DNA of 26,413 bases from Clostridia bacterium (GCA_017958705.1 JAGDCE010000011.1:1-26413); one strand, 5' to 3'; counted from the stretch's first letter, positions 1-8,012 are shown. Numbers and translations are program-made. Notes: generated by a model not told the origin, from the sequence alone.

Positions 1-650
1 ATAACGATTCCGGCGCGCGCCCCGTGCGCTACTGCTCGGCGATCGGCGGCATCCAGTGGTCGCAGAACGCGAAGACGATCGAGGACGAGGCGGAGATGCT
101 GTGGCGCCGCTATTGCGAGCAGGATTTCGGCGGAGAAAAATACCATTATTACCTCGACGGCAAACCGCTTCTGATCGTCTACGGCGACGGAGCCGAGCGG
201 ATGTGGGCGGAATATGACGGCGACAAAACGTACGCGGAGAAGTTCACGATAAGATGGGCCGACAACAACAGCACGCCGGGATATTTCGGCTGGGCGTACG
301 ATAAAGGCCCGGTGTGGGACGGCGGCGTGACGGTCGTGATGCCGGGCTGGCACAACCGCGCGGGCCATACGCCGGTCAACCGCAAATACGGCGAGACTTA
401 TAAAAAGTTCTGGCAGAATATCCTCGATGCGGAATACCGTCCGCGGCTGATCGTCATAAACTCTTTCAACGAATACGCGGAGCGCACGGCGGTCTTCCCG
501 GCGGTCTCGAACGAAAAAACGGCGAACGCGGACAAATGGTACAAGGACAGAAGCAAGACCGAGGACCCCTATATGTACTGGGATATGACGGTCTCGTATA
601 TAAAACGGTTCAAAGAGATGAGAAAACCGTTATACGGAAAACAAGGGTGA
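1..650 (+). CDS. Glycosidase-like protein, C-terminal part (5' truncated by window edge)
   Basis: The reading frame is open from base 3 to a TGA at 648-650, so the gene begins outside the window; a GTG at 24 is only an internal codon. The visible 216 residues contain 'YLDGKPLLIVYGDG' and, further on, 'VMPGWHNR' and 'RLIVINSFNEYAERTAVFP'. The last motif resembles the 'NSFNEW.EG..(I/F)EP' end of GH99/GH71-like and WbsX-like TIM-barrel glycosidases, where the Asn/Glu lie at the active site. No signal peptide can be judged because the N-terminus is missing. The stop is four bases before rimM and its 3' end carries the rimM ribosome binding site, so it is probably co-transcribed with rimM, an odd partner for a translation gene. 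Family assignment comes from motif resemblance only; the substrate is unknown. Confidence 0.6.
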   Translation, partial: NDSGARPVRYCSAIGGIQWSQNAKTIEDEAEMLWRRYCEQDFGGEKYHYYLDGKPLLIVYGDGAERMWAEYDGDKTYAEKFTIRWADNNSTPGYFGWAYDKGPVWDGGVTVVMPGWHNRAGHTPVNRKYGETYKKFWQNILDAEYRPRLIVINSFNEYAERTAVFPAVSNEKTANADKWYKDRSKTEDPYMYWDMTVSYIKRFKEMRKPLYGKQG

Positions 651-654
651 TATA

Positions 655-1155
655 TTGAAAAAAAGATTTATTGAACAGGGCTTCATCCGCATGACGCACG
701 GCGTGCGCGGAGAGGTGAAGCTGCAATTATGGTGCGGCGAGCAGTCGTCGTTTTATAAGATAAAAAAGCTGTATCTGGACGACAACGGGCAGAAGTGCCT
801 GGATATTGCGTCGTCTCACGGATCGGCAAGCATGGCGATCGTCCGTTTTGAGGGGATCGACACGGTGGAGGCCGCCGCGGCGCTCAAAGGCAAAACGGTA
901 TACGTGGACCGCGCCGATCTGAATATACCGGACGACAGGATACTCGTCTGCGATCTGATCGGTCTTCCGGTGCTCGACGCCGACGACGGGCACGAATACG
1001 GAACGCTTGAAAGCGTCGAACAGTTCCCGGCGTCCGATATATATATGGTGAAGACCGACAAAGGCATCGTACAGGTGCCGGACGTGCCGCAGTTTATCAA
1101 AAAACTGACAGATACCGCGGTATATATCAAACCTATCGAAGGGATGTTTGAATGA
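655..1155 (+). CDS. rimM: Ribosome maturation factor RimM
   Basis: 166 residues, the usual RimM length. RimM binds ribosomal protein S19 and assists maturation of the 30S head. The N-terminal RimM domain shows 'GFIRMTHGVRGEVKL' (near residues 9-23), which matches the family opening 'G.I...HGlrGEvkv'. The C-terminal PRC-barrel half has 'DLIGLPVLDADDGHEYGTL' and ends with 'VQVPDVPQFIKKL', like the family 'lVPf...fV..vd'. The start is TTG at 655, placed by an AGGGTGA Shine-Dalgarno stretch that overlaps the stop of the preceding gene. It overlaps trmD by four bases (ATGA), the standard rimM-trmD coupling. The usual rpsP neighbour is absent upstream, so the module is detached from its common ribosomal context. 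Confidence 0.93.
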   Translation: MKKRFIEQGFIRMTHGVRGEVKLQLWCGEQSSFYKIKKLYLDDNGQKCLDIASSHGSASMAIVRFEGIDTVEAAAALKGKTVYVDRADLNIPDDRILVCDLIGLPVLDADDGHEYGTLESVEQFPASDIYMVKTDKGIVQVPDVPQFIKKLTDTAVYIKPIEGMFE

Positions 1156-1853
1156 ATTTCCATATAATGACGCTGTTTCCCGCAATGGTTGAGGCGGTGT
1201 GCTCCGAGAGCATTATCGGCCGCGCGCGGGAGGCGGGAATAATTAGCGTCAGAGAATACGATATACGCGATCACGCGAACAATAAACACAACAAGGTAGA
1301 CGACACGCCATACGGCGGCGGCATGGGTATGCTCATGGCTGCGCCTCCCGTATGCGAGTGCTTCGACGAGGTAGTCGCGGGGATACCCGAGGATCACAGC
1401 CGCCTTACCGTTTACATGAGCCCGAAGGGAAAGATCCTCGATCACGAGACGGTCAAAAGGCTGAGCGGATACGACGATCTGATCATCCTCTGCGGTCATT
1501 ATGAAGGCATCGACGAGAGGGCGATAGAGGAGATAGTGGACGAGCAGATCTCGATCGGTGATTACGTTCTCACCGGCGGCGAACTGCCGGCGTGCATCCT
1601 CGTCGACTGTGTGTCGCGCCTGATACCAGGCGTGCTTGCCGACAGCGTCTGCTACGAGGACGAGAGCATAGCCTCGGGCCTGCTCGAATATCCGCAGTAT
1701 ACACGCCCCTACAGATACAGGGGAAAAACCGTGCCGGACGTGCTTTTGTCCGGTCATCACGAAAACGTCGCTAAATGGAGAGCCGAACAGGCTTTGAAAA
1801 TGACGGAGAAATACCGTCCCGATCTGCTTGAAAAATACAAAAACGGAGACTGA
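1152..1853 (+). CDS. trmD: tRNA (guanine37-N1)-methyltransferase TrmD
   Basis: 233 residues, typical for TrmD. The enzyme methylates N1 of G37 in tRNAs with G36, using S-adenosylmethionine, and prevents +1 frameshifting. The N-terminus 'MNFHIMTLFPAMVEA' matches 'M.f.i.TlFPemf..'. The SPOUT trefoil-knot motifs are present: 'DDTPYGGGMGMLM', 'YMSPKGK', 'LILCGHYEGIDER' and 'ISIGDYVLTGGELPA'. The ATG overlaps the rimM stop as ATGA, with AAGGGATG upstream as ribosome binding site, so translation is probably coupled. rplS, which commonly follows trmD, is replaced here by an O-antigen-ligase-like gene. Confidence 0.96.
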   Translation: MNFHIMTLFPAMVEAVCSESIIGRAREAGIISVREYDIRDHANNKHNKVDDTPYGGGMGMLMAAPPVCECFDEVVAGIPEDHSRLTVYMSPKGKILDHETVKRLSGYDDLIILCGHYEGIDERAIEEIVDEQISIGDYVLTGGELPACILVDCVSRLIPGVLADSVCYEDESIASGLLEYPQYTRPYRYRGKTVPDVLLSGHHENVAKWRAEQALKMTEKYRPDLLEKYKNGD

Positions 1854-1856
1854 GAC

Positions 1857-3728
1857 ATGGCGGCAGGGAAGACCAACCGTATAAAACGCAGCGCGGTGAT
1901 CCGGGCTTTGTCGCGTTTTGCCGAAAGAACGGCAAAACGGGCCGAGAACGGCCTGATCGCCAGACTGTTATCAGGTTATTTCAAGCTTGAAAAAGCTCAG
2001 CTGTCTTCTTTTGCCGCGATGCTTACCGGACAGAAAAACGCGGTGACCGACGCGTTCTCGTCTCTGCGCGACATGATCTGCCGCGCGTTCACCGAAAATC
2101 CGGTCAAAAAAGCCGTGACCTCGTATATTTCCGGTCTGCTTTATATGCGGACGCGCGACGTCGGCATATATCTTTTCTCGTCGGGACTCTACGCGGTCAT
2201 AGAATATTTCATCATAAAATACGCGATAATCAGCCGCGATCTGCCGGATAACGTGCTTTACGGCGGCATCGGTGTGATGATCCTGTCGCTGTTCTTCTTC
2301 TCGGGCAAAGCGCTCTGCGTCACGCTTGCAAAGAATCCGATCCTTTCGTTTCTGACGTTCGATCTGATCGGCGCGGACAGAGACGCGCTGAAGCCCGCGG
2401 AGCCGAAGAAAAAGAACGCGAGCGCCGCGCTGCTGTTCGGTATGCTGACCGGCGTGTTAGCTTTTCTGATACCGCCTCACCGCGTCGTTCTGCTCCTGTT
2501 CTGCCTCGTGATCTTCTGCACGGTGTTCTTCAAGCCGGAATCCGGTGTCGTGCTGACGGTCGCCGCGGTGCCGTTTCTTCAGCTGCGTCAGCTCCTGATA
2601 CTCTGCGCGATAACCACCGTGTCGTATTTAATCAAAACGCTGCGCCGCAAAAGAGAACTGCGGTTCCGCCCAATAGATATATCGGTCATGATCCTTGCGG
2701 CGTTCACTCTGTTCGGCAAACTCGTGACATCGGGAGACGGCAGCGGTACAGATTCGCTTTATCTGATCGGCCTCGCCGGTTATTTCATCTGCCGCAACCT
2801 GCTGTGCAAACGCGAATGGCTTTCTAGGGCGCTCCACGCCGCCGCGCTGTCTTCAGCCGCGGTCAGCGTTTTCGGCCTGCTGTTCTATTTCTTCGGAACG
2901 CCTTCTCAGATGCTCGCGGCGCACACGCTTTTCGCCGGAGCCGGCGGGGAAATGAGCCTGTTTTTCGGCTCGTCATCCGCGCTTGCCGCGTATCTTTTGC
3001 TGACGGCTCCGCTGCTGCTCTATTTCGGATTTGACGGCAGAAACGGCAGGGCGGCGTATTTCATCGCGTACGCGGCTTCGTTCGCGTCGCTCTGTCTGAC
3101 CGGAAGACTCTACGCGGTGATATCCTGCGTCATAGTGACGGTCGCTGTAATGACGGTATACGACCGCAGGTTTTTGGTGCCGGTGCTGGTATCTGTCCCC
3201 GTTCTCTTAGCGGGGGCGGCATTCGTGCCGGGCAGAGCATATTCGTATCTGTATTCACTGCTATATTCGGAAAACGCGCTGATCGGCAGCGTATGGGCGG
3301 GTACGGCGAAGCTCATCAGCACGTCGCCCGTCGGCGGCTACGGCATCGGTTCGTTTGCCGGTATGTATCCGCTGTTCGCGCTGGCGGGCTTCGGCTCACA
3401 GACCGGCGCGAAAAGCGTTTATCTGCAGATCTGCGCCGAGGGCGGCATCGTTCTTGCAATATGCTTTGCCGTGTTCTTATTCATCCTGATCTCGTTCTGC
3501 GTGACGTGCATCTATAAATGCGGACACACGGAGAACAAGCGTTATATCTACGGTCCGCTGACGGCGATCTCGGCTCTGTTCATGTACGGTCTCGTCGAGA
3601 ACGTTTTCGATTCGCCCGCCGTGTGCATGCTCGCTTTCGCGGTCGCCGGTATCGCCGCCGCCGCATCCGAGCTGTGCCGCCGCGAGCATGATTACGCCGT
3701 GTCGGCGCTTGAATACGGGGAGGTGTAA
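1857..3728 (+). CDS. O-antigen ligase/polymerase-like multi-pass membrane protein
   Basis: 623 residues. About 95 N-terminal residues are hydrophilic and basic. They are followed by roughly a dozen hydrophobic segments, two of them around residues 100-150, a group around 190-270, and a dense block from 280 to 600. Near the C-terminus 'SPVGGYGIGSFAGMYP' and then 'AKSVYLQICAEGGI' resemble the Wzy_C pattern 'G.GlGsF...Y...HN.yLq...E.G.', typical of O-antigen ligases and polymerases that join undecaprenyl-linked glycans to acceptors. The usual His of the 'HN' pair is not obvious. The ATG at 1857 lies three bases after the trmD stop, with GGAG about eight bases upstream. The next two genes follow without gaps, so the three form one unit. 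A role in exporting or joining a cell-surface glycan is inferred; the substrate is unknown. Confidence 0.75.
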   Translation: MAAGKTNRIKRSAVIRALSRFAERTAKRAENGLIARLLSGYFKLEKAQLSSFAAMLTGQKNAVTDAFSSLRDMICRAFTENPVKKAVTSYISGLLYMRTRDVGIYLFSSGLYAVIEYFIIKYAIISRDLPDNVLYGGIGVMILSLFFFSGKALCVTLAKNPILSFLTFDLIGADRDALKPAEPKKKNASAALLFGMLTGVLAFLIPPHRVVLLLFCLVIFCTVFFKPESGVVLTVAAVPFLQLRQLLILCAITTVSYLIKTLRRKRELRFRPIDISVMILAAFTLFGKLVTSGDGSGTDSLYLIGLAGYFICRNLLCKREWLSRALHAAALSSAAVSVFGLLFYFFGTPSQMLAAHTLFAGAGGEMSLFFGSSSALAAYLLLTAPLLLYFGFDGRNGRAAYFIAYAASFASLCLTGRLYAVISCVIVTVAVMTVYDRRFLVPVLVSVPVLLAGAAFVPGRAYSYLYSLLYSENALIGSVWAGTAKLISTSPVGGYGIGSFAGMYPLFALAGFGSQTGAKSVYLQICAEGGIVLAICFAVFLFILISFCVTCIYKCGHTENKRYIYGPLTAISALFMYGLVENVFDSPAVCMLAFAVAGIAAAASELCRREHDYAVSALEYGEV

Positions 3729-3729
3729 C

Positions 3730-4104
3730 GTGAAGAAACGCTCATTCATCAATTCATACGATATAGTCCTCGTTCTGTTCCTCGCCGCACTCGCTGTTGT
3801 GCTGTGCCTGTTCGCGGCGCCCCGCGGAAAAACGTCTCGGCTGACGTTCACGGCGGCTTTCACGGACGGTGAAAAAGCGCCGTTCTCGGAGGGAGACGTG
3901 ATCACGGTGCCGGGCGGCGGCGTGATCGGAGTGGTGAGCGAGGTCGGTGACGGATACGTTAAGCTGACGGCGGACGCCGAAAAACACACCGGGATCTGGT
4001 TCTCGGACGGCATACGCATAAAACACGGCGCAGAATACGAATTGCTGTGCGGCACGACCCGGGCGACCGGGATCATCAGCGGTATCGGGGAGGCGGAGAA
4101 ATGA
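3730..4104 (+). CDS. Small membrane-anchored protein, DUF4330-like (first copy)
   Basis: 124 residues starting at GTG 3730, chosen because GGGGAGGTG lies just upstream and because it follows the preceding stop (3726-3728) by one base; an earlier in-frame ATG at 3688 would sit inside the previous gene. The protein is short basic N-terminus 'MKKRSFINSYD', one transmembrane helix (about residues 11-30), then an extracytoplasmic beta-rich part with 'FSEGDVITVPGGGVIGVVSEV'. Size and layout resemble DUF4330-type proteins, which have no known function. It overlaps the following, similarly built gene by four bases (ATGA), suggesting the two act together, perhaps with the O-antigen-ligase-like protein. 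The assignment is weak. Confidence 0.65.
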   Translation: MKKRSFINSYDIVLVLFLAALAVVLCLFAAPRGKTSRLTFTAAFTDGEKAPFSEGDVITVPGGGVIGVVSEVGDGYVKLTADAEKHTGIWFSDGIRIKHGAEYELLCGTTRATGIISGIGEAEK

Positions 4105-4511
4105 AAAAAAGCAGATTGAATCTGACTGACGTACTGCTGATAACGGTACTGGTGTTCGGCATCGCGGCGATCGTTCTGCGCGCGGTGCATATACCGCTGT
4201 TTGAGCCGGTGCGCGACCGCGAATACGCGGTGTCGTTTACCGCGCAGATAACCGGGGAGCAGCGCGCGTCGCTCGTTACAGGGCTTATCCTGACCGATAA
4301 TTCGGGCAGATCGGTGAAGCTGCTCGAGGGCTACTGGATCGACGAGACCGGGTCCGGCGCGGTCATGACCGGCGATCTTCTGATGAAGGGAAGAGTGACG
4401 GAATCAGGATTTTTATCCGGCTCTACGATGTATTACGAGGGCGACGAGGTGACGCTCACATACAAGGACGGAACGGTCGACGTAACGCTCACGGGATTCC
4501 ACGAAAGATAA
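4101..4511 (+). CDS. Small membrane-anchored protein, DUF4330-like (second copy)
   Basis: 136 residues from ATG 4101, which overlaps the previous stop as ATGA and has GGGGAGGCGGAG upstream; an in-frame ATG at 4047 lies within the previous gene and is less likely. Basic start 'MKKSRLNLTDVLLI', one transmembrane helix (about 8-27), then a soluble outer part with 'VRDREYAVSFTAQITGEQ' and 'MTGDLLMKGRV'. The plan matches the preceding gene, so the pair look like diverged paralogues or two subunits of one assembly. It is the last gene of the block, and the next gene has its own promoter. No function is known; a link to surface glycan assembly is inferred from position only. Confidence 0.65.
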   Translation: MKKSRLNLTDVLLITVLVFGIAAIVLRAVHIPLFEPVRDREYAVSFTAQITGEQRASLVTGLILTDNSGRSVKLLEGYWIDETGSGAVMTGDLLMKGRVTESGFLSGSTMYYEGDEVTLTYKDGTVDVTLTGFHER

Positions 4512-4567
4512 CCGTACGCGAGCTTTTCCGTCAAAATACCGTACAATACGCGGTAGCGCAGACTCAA

Positions 4568-4581
4568 AATTATGCATAATT
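4568..4581. promoter_or_regulatory. 14-bp palindrome upstream of the HPr promoter
   Basis: AATTATGCATAATT is a perfect inverted repeat ending five bases before the -35 element of the HPr promoter. It could be an operator or activator site, or an AT-rich upstream element. No regulator can be named. Confidence 0.35.
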
Positions 4582-4585
4582 ACTA

Positions 4586-4614
4586 TTGATTTTGACGCGG
4601 GCATTTGGTATAAT
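4586..4614 (+). promoter_or_regulatory. Promoter for the HPr gene
   Basis: TTGATT at 4586-4591, a 17-base spacer, and TATAAT at 4609-4614, preceded by TG at 4606-4607, making an extended -10. This is a near-ideal sigma-A-type promoter about 45 bases before the HPr start and separates it from the preceding operon. Confidence 0.75.
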
Positions 4615-4658
4615 TCTTATAATAATACAAGTGTTTTTCCGAATACAAGGAGTAAGAT

Positions 4659-4922
4659 ATGATTTCTCGCAACGTAACCGTCAGGATTCCGGTAGGACTT
4701 CACGCACGTCCCGCAACGTTCTTTATTCAGAAGGCGAATTCTTTCAAGAGTTCTATATGGGTCGAAAAAGGCGACAGGCGCGTCAACGCCAAGAGTCTTC
4801 TGGGCGTACTTTCCCTCGGCATCACGAAAGATACCGAGATCACGCTCATAGCTGACGGAGTTGATGAGATAGACGCGCTCAACGGCCTCGAGGAACTCAT
4901 AGAGAACGGTCTCTCGGACTGA
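4659..4922 (+). CDS. ptsH: Phosphocarrier protein HPr
   Basis: 87 residues, the standard HPr length. HPr relays phosphate from Enzyme I to sugar-specific Enzymes IIA at His15, and in Firmicutes is also phosphorylated on Ser46 by HPr kinase to act with CcpA in catabolite repression. Both sites are seen: His15 in 'VGLHARPA' (12-19) and Ser46 in 'AKSLLGVLSLG' (44-54). Because His15 is kept, this is a true HPr and not Crh. AAGGAG lies before ATG 4659. The gene stands alone, with its own promoter and terminator, between a surface-glycan block and uvrC; no Enzyme I gene is in view. Confidence 0.93.
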   Translation: MISRNVTVRIPVGLHARPATFFIQKANSFKSSIWVEKGDRRVNAKSLLGVLSLGITKDTEITLIADGVDEIDALNGLEELIENGLSD

Positions 4923-4940
4923 GCGGAAAATAAAGAGCAT

Positions 4941-4993
4941 AGCGGATATTATGCCTCACCCGAACGATGGACGGGGTATTTATCCGCTTTTTT
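4941..4993 (+). terminator. Rho-independent terminator after ptsH
   Basis: Stem AGCGGATA (4941-4948) pairs with TATCCGCT (4981-4988), with further GC pairing possible inside the loop (ACCCG against CGGGG), followed by a T-run ending at 4993. It lies 19 bases after the ptsH stop and just before uvrC. Confidence 0.75.
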
Positions 4994-4999
4994 ATTGGT

Positions 5000-6826
5000 A
5001 TGAACGACAGAACTGAATATCTGAGAAAAAAGGCGCTGCGCCTGCCGCTGCGCCCGGGCGTATATATCATGAAAAACGAGCGCGGAGAGGTCGTCTACGT
5101 AGGCAAATCCTCGGCGCTCAAAAACCGCGTCTCGCAGTACTTTTCCGGATCCGTTAAAACCGCAAAGACAGCGCGAATGGTAAACTCCGTCTATGATTTC
5201 GATTTCATACTGTGCGATACCGAGACCGAAGCGCTCGCGCTTGAAAACGTAAAGATAAAGCAGTACGAGCCGAAATACAATATAAAGTTAAAAGACGATA
5301 AAAACTATCCGTATATAAAGATAACGCGCGAAGAATTCCCGCGCCTGACCACCACGCGCAAGCGCGTGCAGGACGGCGGCAGGTATTACGGACCGTATAC
5401 GAATTCCGCGACGTGCCGCAACATCGTAAGAGCCGTCAGCCAGGCGGCAACGCTGCCGACGTGCGGCAAGACTTTCCCGAAGGACGCCGGAAAAACGCGG
5501 CCGTGCATCTACCGTCAGATCGGGCGCTGCTGCGCGCCGTGCACGGGAGAACTATCCGCCGAGGAATACGCCGAATACGTAAAGAGCGCGGAAAGCATAC
5601 TGAAAGGCGATATCGCCGAAGAAAAAAAGCGCCTGACGTCGCTTATGGAGGCGGCGTCGGAGGACCTCAACTTTGAGCTCGCCGCAAAATACAGAGACCG
5701 CATTAAATCGCTGTCGGCCTTGTATGAAAAGCAAAAAGTCGTCTCGTCGCCCGACACATACGCCGACGCGATCGGCATCTACTCCGACGACGATCTGACC
5801 GTCATATCGTTCTTTTTCATCCGTGCCGGAGCAATCGCCGACACGGAGGTCGACGAATTCGTCGGCGGACATATCGGCGCGGAGGAGTTATCAGCTTTCA
5901 TCGCCTCGGTGTATGAGATAAGAGAACCGGCGAAAGAGATACTCGTCTCGGACGGGCTGCCGGACGGCGAAGCGGAGGCGCTCTCGTCGCTTCTCGGCGC
6001 CAGATACGGCAGAAAGATAGATGTTCGCGTAACTCAGCGCGGCATGAACAGAGCGCTTTGCGCGATGGCGAAAGAAAACGCGGCTTACCGCGCCAAACTG
6101 CTGCGGGAAAACAGCGACAAAGAGACGCAGATACTCGGAAAACTCGCGCAGACGCTGCGCCTCGAGGTCGTGCCCGACCGCATTGAATCTTACGATATAT
6201 CGAATTTCGGCAGTGACAACATGACCGCCGGTATGATCGTGCTCGAAGGCACGCGGTTCAAAAAATCGGATTACCGCGTATTTACTATAAAGGAAACGGC
6301 TCACGAGGACGATTATGCCTCGATGCGCGAGGCGATACGGCGGAGGATCAGGGAAACTACCGTTAAAAAATCAACGGTGTTCCAGGCTCTGCCGGATCTG
6401 ATCCTGCTCGACGGCGGCAAGACTCACGTCGCCGCGGTGCGCGCCGTGCTTGAGGAAGAAGGCGTCGACGTGCCGGTCTTCGGCATGGTAAAGGATGATT
6501 ATCATAAAACGCGCGCGCTGTGCGACGATGAAAACGACGTCGACATATCGCACGACAAGGCGCTTTATATGTTCATTTACCGCATACAGGAGGAAGTGCA
6601 CCGCTTCGCGATAACGCGGATGTCGAACGCCAAGCGCAAAACGTTGAAAACGTCGTCACTTGAAAAGATAAAGGGGATCGGACCCGCAAAAGCACGTTTG
6701 CTGCTCGGAACGCTCGGATCGTTATCCGCTGTAAAAAACGCGACGAAAGAACAACTCACCGCGGTGCCGGGCATAACGGACGGTATCGCGGAAGCGATAA
6801 TCAATCATTACAAAAAGGACGGATGA
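5000..6826 (+). CDS. uvrC: Excinuclease ABC subunit C (UvrC)
   Basis: 608 residues. UvrC makes both incisions around DNA damage recognised by UvrA/UvrB. Visible domains: GIY-YIG nuclease at the N-terminus ('PGVYIMKNERGEVVYVGKS'), a cysteine-bearing linker ('RPCIYRQIGRCCAPC') like the reported iron-sulfur site, a UVR motif that binds UvrB ('EDLNFELAAKYRDRIKSL'), the RNase H-like second nuclease ('ESYDISNFGSDNM' and 'PDLILLDGGKTH'), and a C-terminal helix-hairpin-helix pair ('IKGIGPAKARLL' and 'AVPGITDGIAEAI'). ATG 5000 is preferred over ATG 4967, because 4967 lies in the loop of the ptsH terminator and adds residues not seen in the family. Neither start has a clear ribosome binding site. rsmD starts two bases after the stop. 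Confidence 0.94.
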   Translation: MNDRTEYLRKKALRLPLRPGVYIMKNERGEVVYVGKSSALKNRVSQYFSGSVKTAKTARMVNSVYDFDFILCDTETEALALENVKIKQYEPKYNIKLKDDKNYPYIKITREEFPRLTTTRKRVQDGGRYYGPYTNSATCRNIVRAVSQAATLPTCGKTFPKDAGKTRPCIYRQIGRCCAPCTGELSAEEYAEYVKSAESILKGDIAEEKKRLTSLMEAASEDLNFELAAKYRDRIKSLSALYEKQKVVSSPDTYADAIGIYSDDDLTVISFFFIRAGAIADTEVDEFVGGHIGAEELSAFIASVYEIREPAKEILVSDGLPDGEAEALSSLLGARYGRKIDVRVTQRGMNRALCAMAKENAAYRAKLLRENSDKETQILGKLAQTLRLEVVPDRIESYDISNFGSDNMTAGMIVLEGTRFKKSDYRVFTIKETAHEDDYASMREAIRRRIRETTVKKSTVFQALPDLILLDGGKTHVAAVRAVLEEEGVDVPVFGMVKDDYHKTRALCDDENDVDISHDKALYMFIYRIQEEVHRFAITRMSNAKRKTLKTSSLEKIKGIGPAKARLLLGTLGSLSAVKNATKEQLTAVPGITDGIAEAIINHYKKDG

Positions 6827-6827
6827 C

Positions 6828-7400
6828 ATGAACATCATTACAGGTTCGGCAAGAGGAACGAAACTGCAGACGCTTGAAGGCGAAATCACGCGCCCGACGC
6901 TGCAGCGCGCAAAAGAAGTCATCTTCTCGGCGATACAGTTCGATATAGAGGGCAGAGAGGTGCTCGATCTGTTCGCGGGCAGCGGACAGATGGGACTTGA
7001 AGCGCTGTCGCGCGGCGCGGCTCACGCCGTCCTCGTCGACAAATCGTCGGAGGCTTTCGCCGTGATAAAGGCGAACGCGCAGAAGACGCATCTGTATAAA
7101 AACTGCCGCATCGTCGAATCGGATTACGCGGAATATCTGCGCGGCGCAAAACGGAGCGGCGCGAAATTCAGTCTCGTTTTCGTCGATCCGCCGTACGGTT
7201 CGGGGCTCCTCGCTCCGGCGCTCAAAGCGCTGTACGACAACGGGGTGCTGACGGATACGGCGACGGTCTGCGCGGAATGGGAGAAGGACACGCTTTTCAC
7301 GGAAGAACCGTCACTTCAGCGTATGTATGAGGTGTCGAAGATATACAAGTCCGGAAGAATATATTTTTACAAGCTGATACCCGTAAAAAAGGAGAAATGA
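6828..7400 (+). CDS. rsmD: 16S rRNA (guanine966-N2)-methyltransferase RsmD
   Basis: 190 residues, normal for RsmD, which methylates G966 of 16S rRNA in the assembled 30S subunit. The N-terminus 'MNIITGSARGTKLQTLEG' and 'TRPTLQRAKEVIFSAI' match the family 'mRIIgG..rGr.L..p.g..tRPT.dr.rEalFn.l'. SAM-binding motif I is 'VLDLFAGSGQMGLEALSRGA' and the catalytic motif IV is 'FVDPPYGSG' (DPPY). It follows uvrC directly and overlaps or abuts coaD; the rsmD-coaD pair is a common order in Firmicutes. Confidence 0.94.
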   Translation: MNIITGSARGTKLQTLEGEITRPTLQRAKEVIFSAIQFDIEGREVLDLFAGSGQMGLEALSRGAAHAVLVDKSSEAFAVIKANAQKTHLYKNCRIVESDYAEYLRGAKRSGAKFSLVFVDPPYGSGLLAPALKALYDNGVLTDTATVCAEWEKDTLFTEEPSLQRMYEVSKIYKSGRIYFYKLIPVKKEK

Positions 7401-7402
7401 AG

Positions 7403-7864
7403 ATGAAAAGAGCTCTTATCCCCGGCAGCTTCGATCCCGTGACGGTAGGCCACGAGGATCTTATCGCGCGCGCGGCCGCGCTGTTCGACGAGGTCATCGT
7501 CTGCGCGTTCGTAAACACCGGAAAAACCTATATGTTCACGGACGAGGAGAGGCTTGAATTTCTGCTTGCCGTAGCGGACGCTTACGACAACGTTTCAGCG
7601 GACGTGTCGCATTCTCTCGTCACCGCATATGCGAAAGAGAACGACTGCGACGTCATCGTAAAGGGCTGCCGCAGCGGCATGAATTTCGAGGACGAGTACG
7701 AACAGGCGCTGATCAATCGAGAACTCGATCCTGATATCGAGACGATAATCCTGCCAGCGTCGCCCGACATCTCCTTCGTGTCGTCGACGATGGTCAGAGA
7801 AATGATCAGATACGGCGTCGACTGCAGTCAGTACGTCCCCAAGGCGGTCAGAAATCTGATCTGA
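7403..7864 (+). CDS. coaD: Phosphopantetheine adenylyltransferase CoaD
   Basis: 153 residues. CoaD transfers AMP from ATP to 4'-phosphopantetheine, the fourth step from pantothenate to CoA. The nucleotidyltransferase start 'ALIPGSFDPVTVGHEDLI' carries the (T/H)xGH motif, and the C-terminal 'SFVSSTMVREMIRYG' matches the family 'iSSt.vRe....G'. Start ATG 7403 is chosen over ATG 7397 because AAGGAG (7389-7394) then sits eight bases away and the protein starts like its relatives. 'NFEDEYEQALINREL' replaces the common 'DFEYE..ma.mN' and has one extra residue, a mild variation. It ends the housekeeping block, followed by terminators. Confidence 0.94.
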   Translation: MKRALIPGSFDPVTVGHEDLIARAAALFDEVIVCAFVNTGKTYMFTDEERLEFLLAVADAYDNVSADVSHSLVTAYAKENDCDVIVKGCRSGMNFEDEYEQALINRELDPDIETIILPASPDISFVSSTMVREMIRYGVDCSQYVPKAVRNLI

Positions 7865-7883
7865 CACCGAAAAAAATCAAACG

Positions 7884-7907
7884 GACCGGTTATCCGGTCT
7901 TTTTTTT
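7884..7907 (+). terminator. Rho-independent terminator after coaD
   Basis: GACCGG (7884-7889), four-base loop TTAT, CCGGTC (7894-7899), then eight T. Classic intrinsic terminator 19 bases after the coaD stop. Confidence 0.9.
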
Positions 7908-7941
7908 GCGCAAAAATCACCCGTTTGTCGGGTAAAAAACG

Positions 7942-7968
7942 CCCCCCCGGCGCGTCCGGAGGGTTTTT
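7942..7968 (+). terminator. Second terminator-like hairpin before the division cluster
   Basis: A C-run and CCGG pair across CGCGT with CCGGAGGG (7956-7963), with one C/A mismatch, followed by five T (7964-7968). Upstream of it ACCCG-TTTGT-CGGGT (about 7919-7933) forms another small hairpin. Together with the first terminator these insulate the division cluster promoter from read-through. Confidence 0.55.
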
Positions 7969-8012
7969 GTGTGTCGAATTTTGTAAACTTTTTTTGAATG
8001 CATAAAAACATC

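Noticed and set aside
4592..4614. TTGACG as the -35 of the HPr promoter
   Set aside because: Only 11 bases from the -10; TTGATT at 4586 gives the proper 17.
4967..4999. Upstream ATG for uvrC at 4967
   Set aside because: It falls in the loop of the ptsH terminator and adds 11 residues not typical of UvrC.
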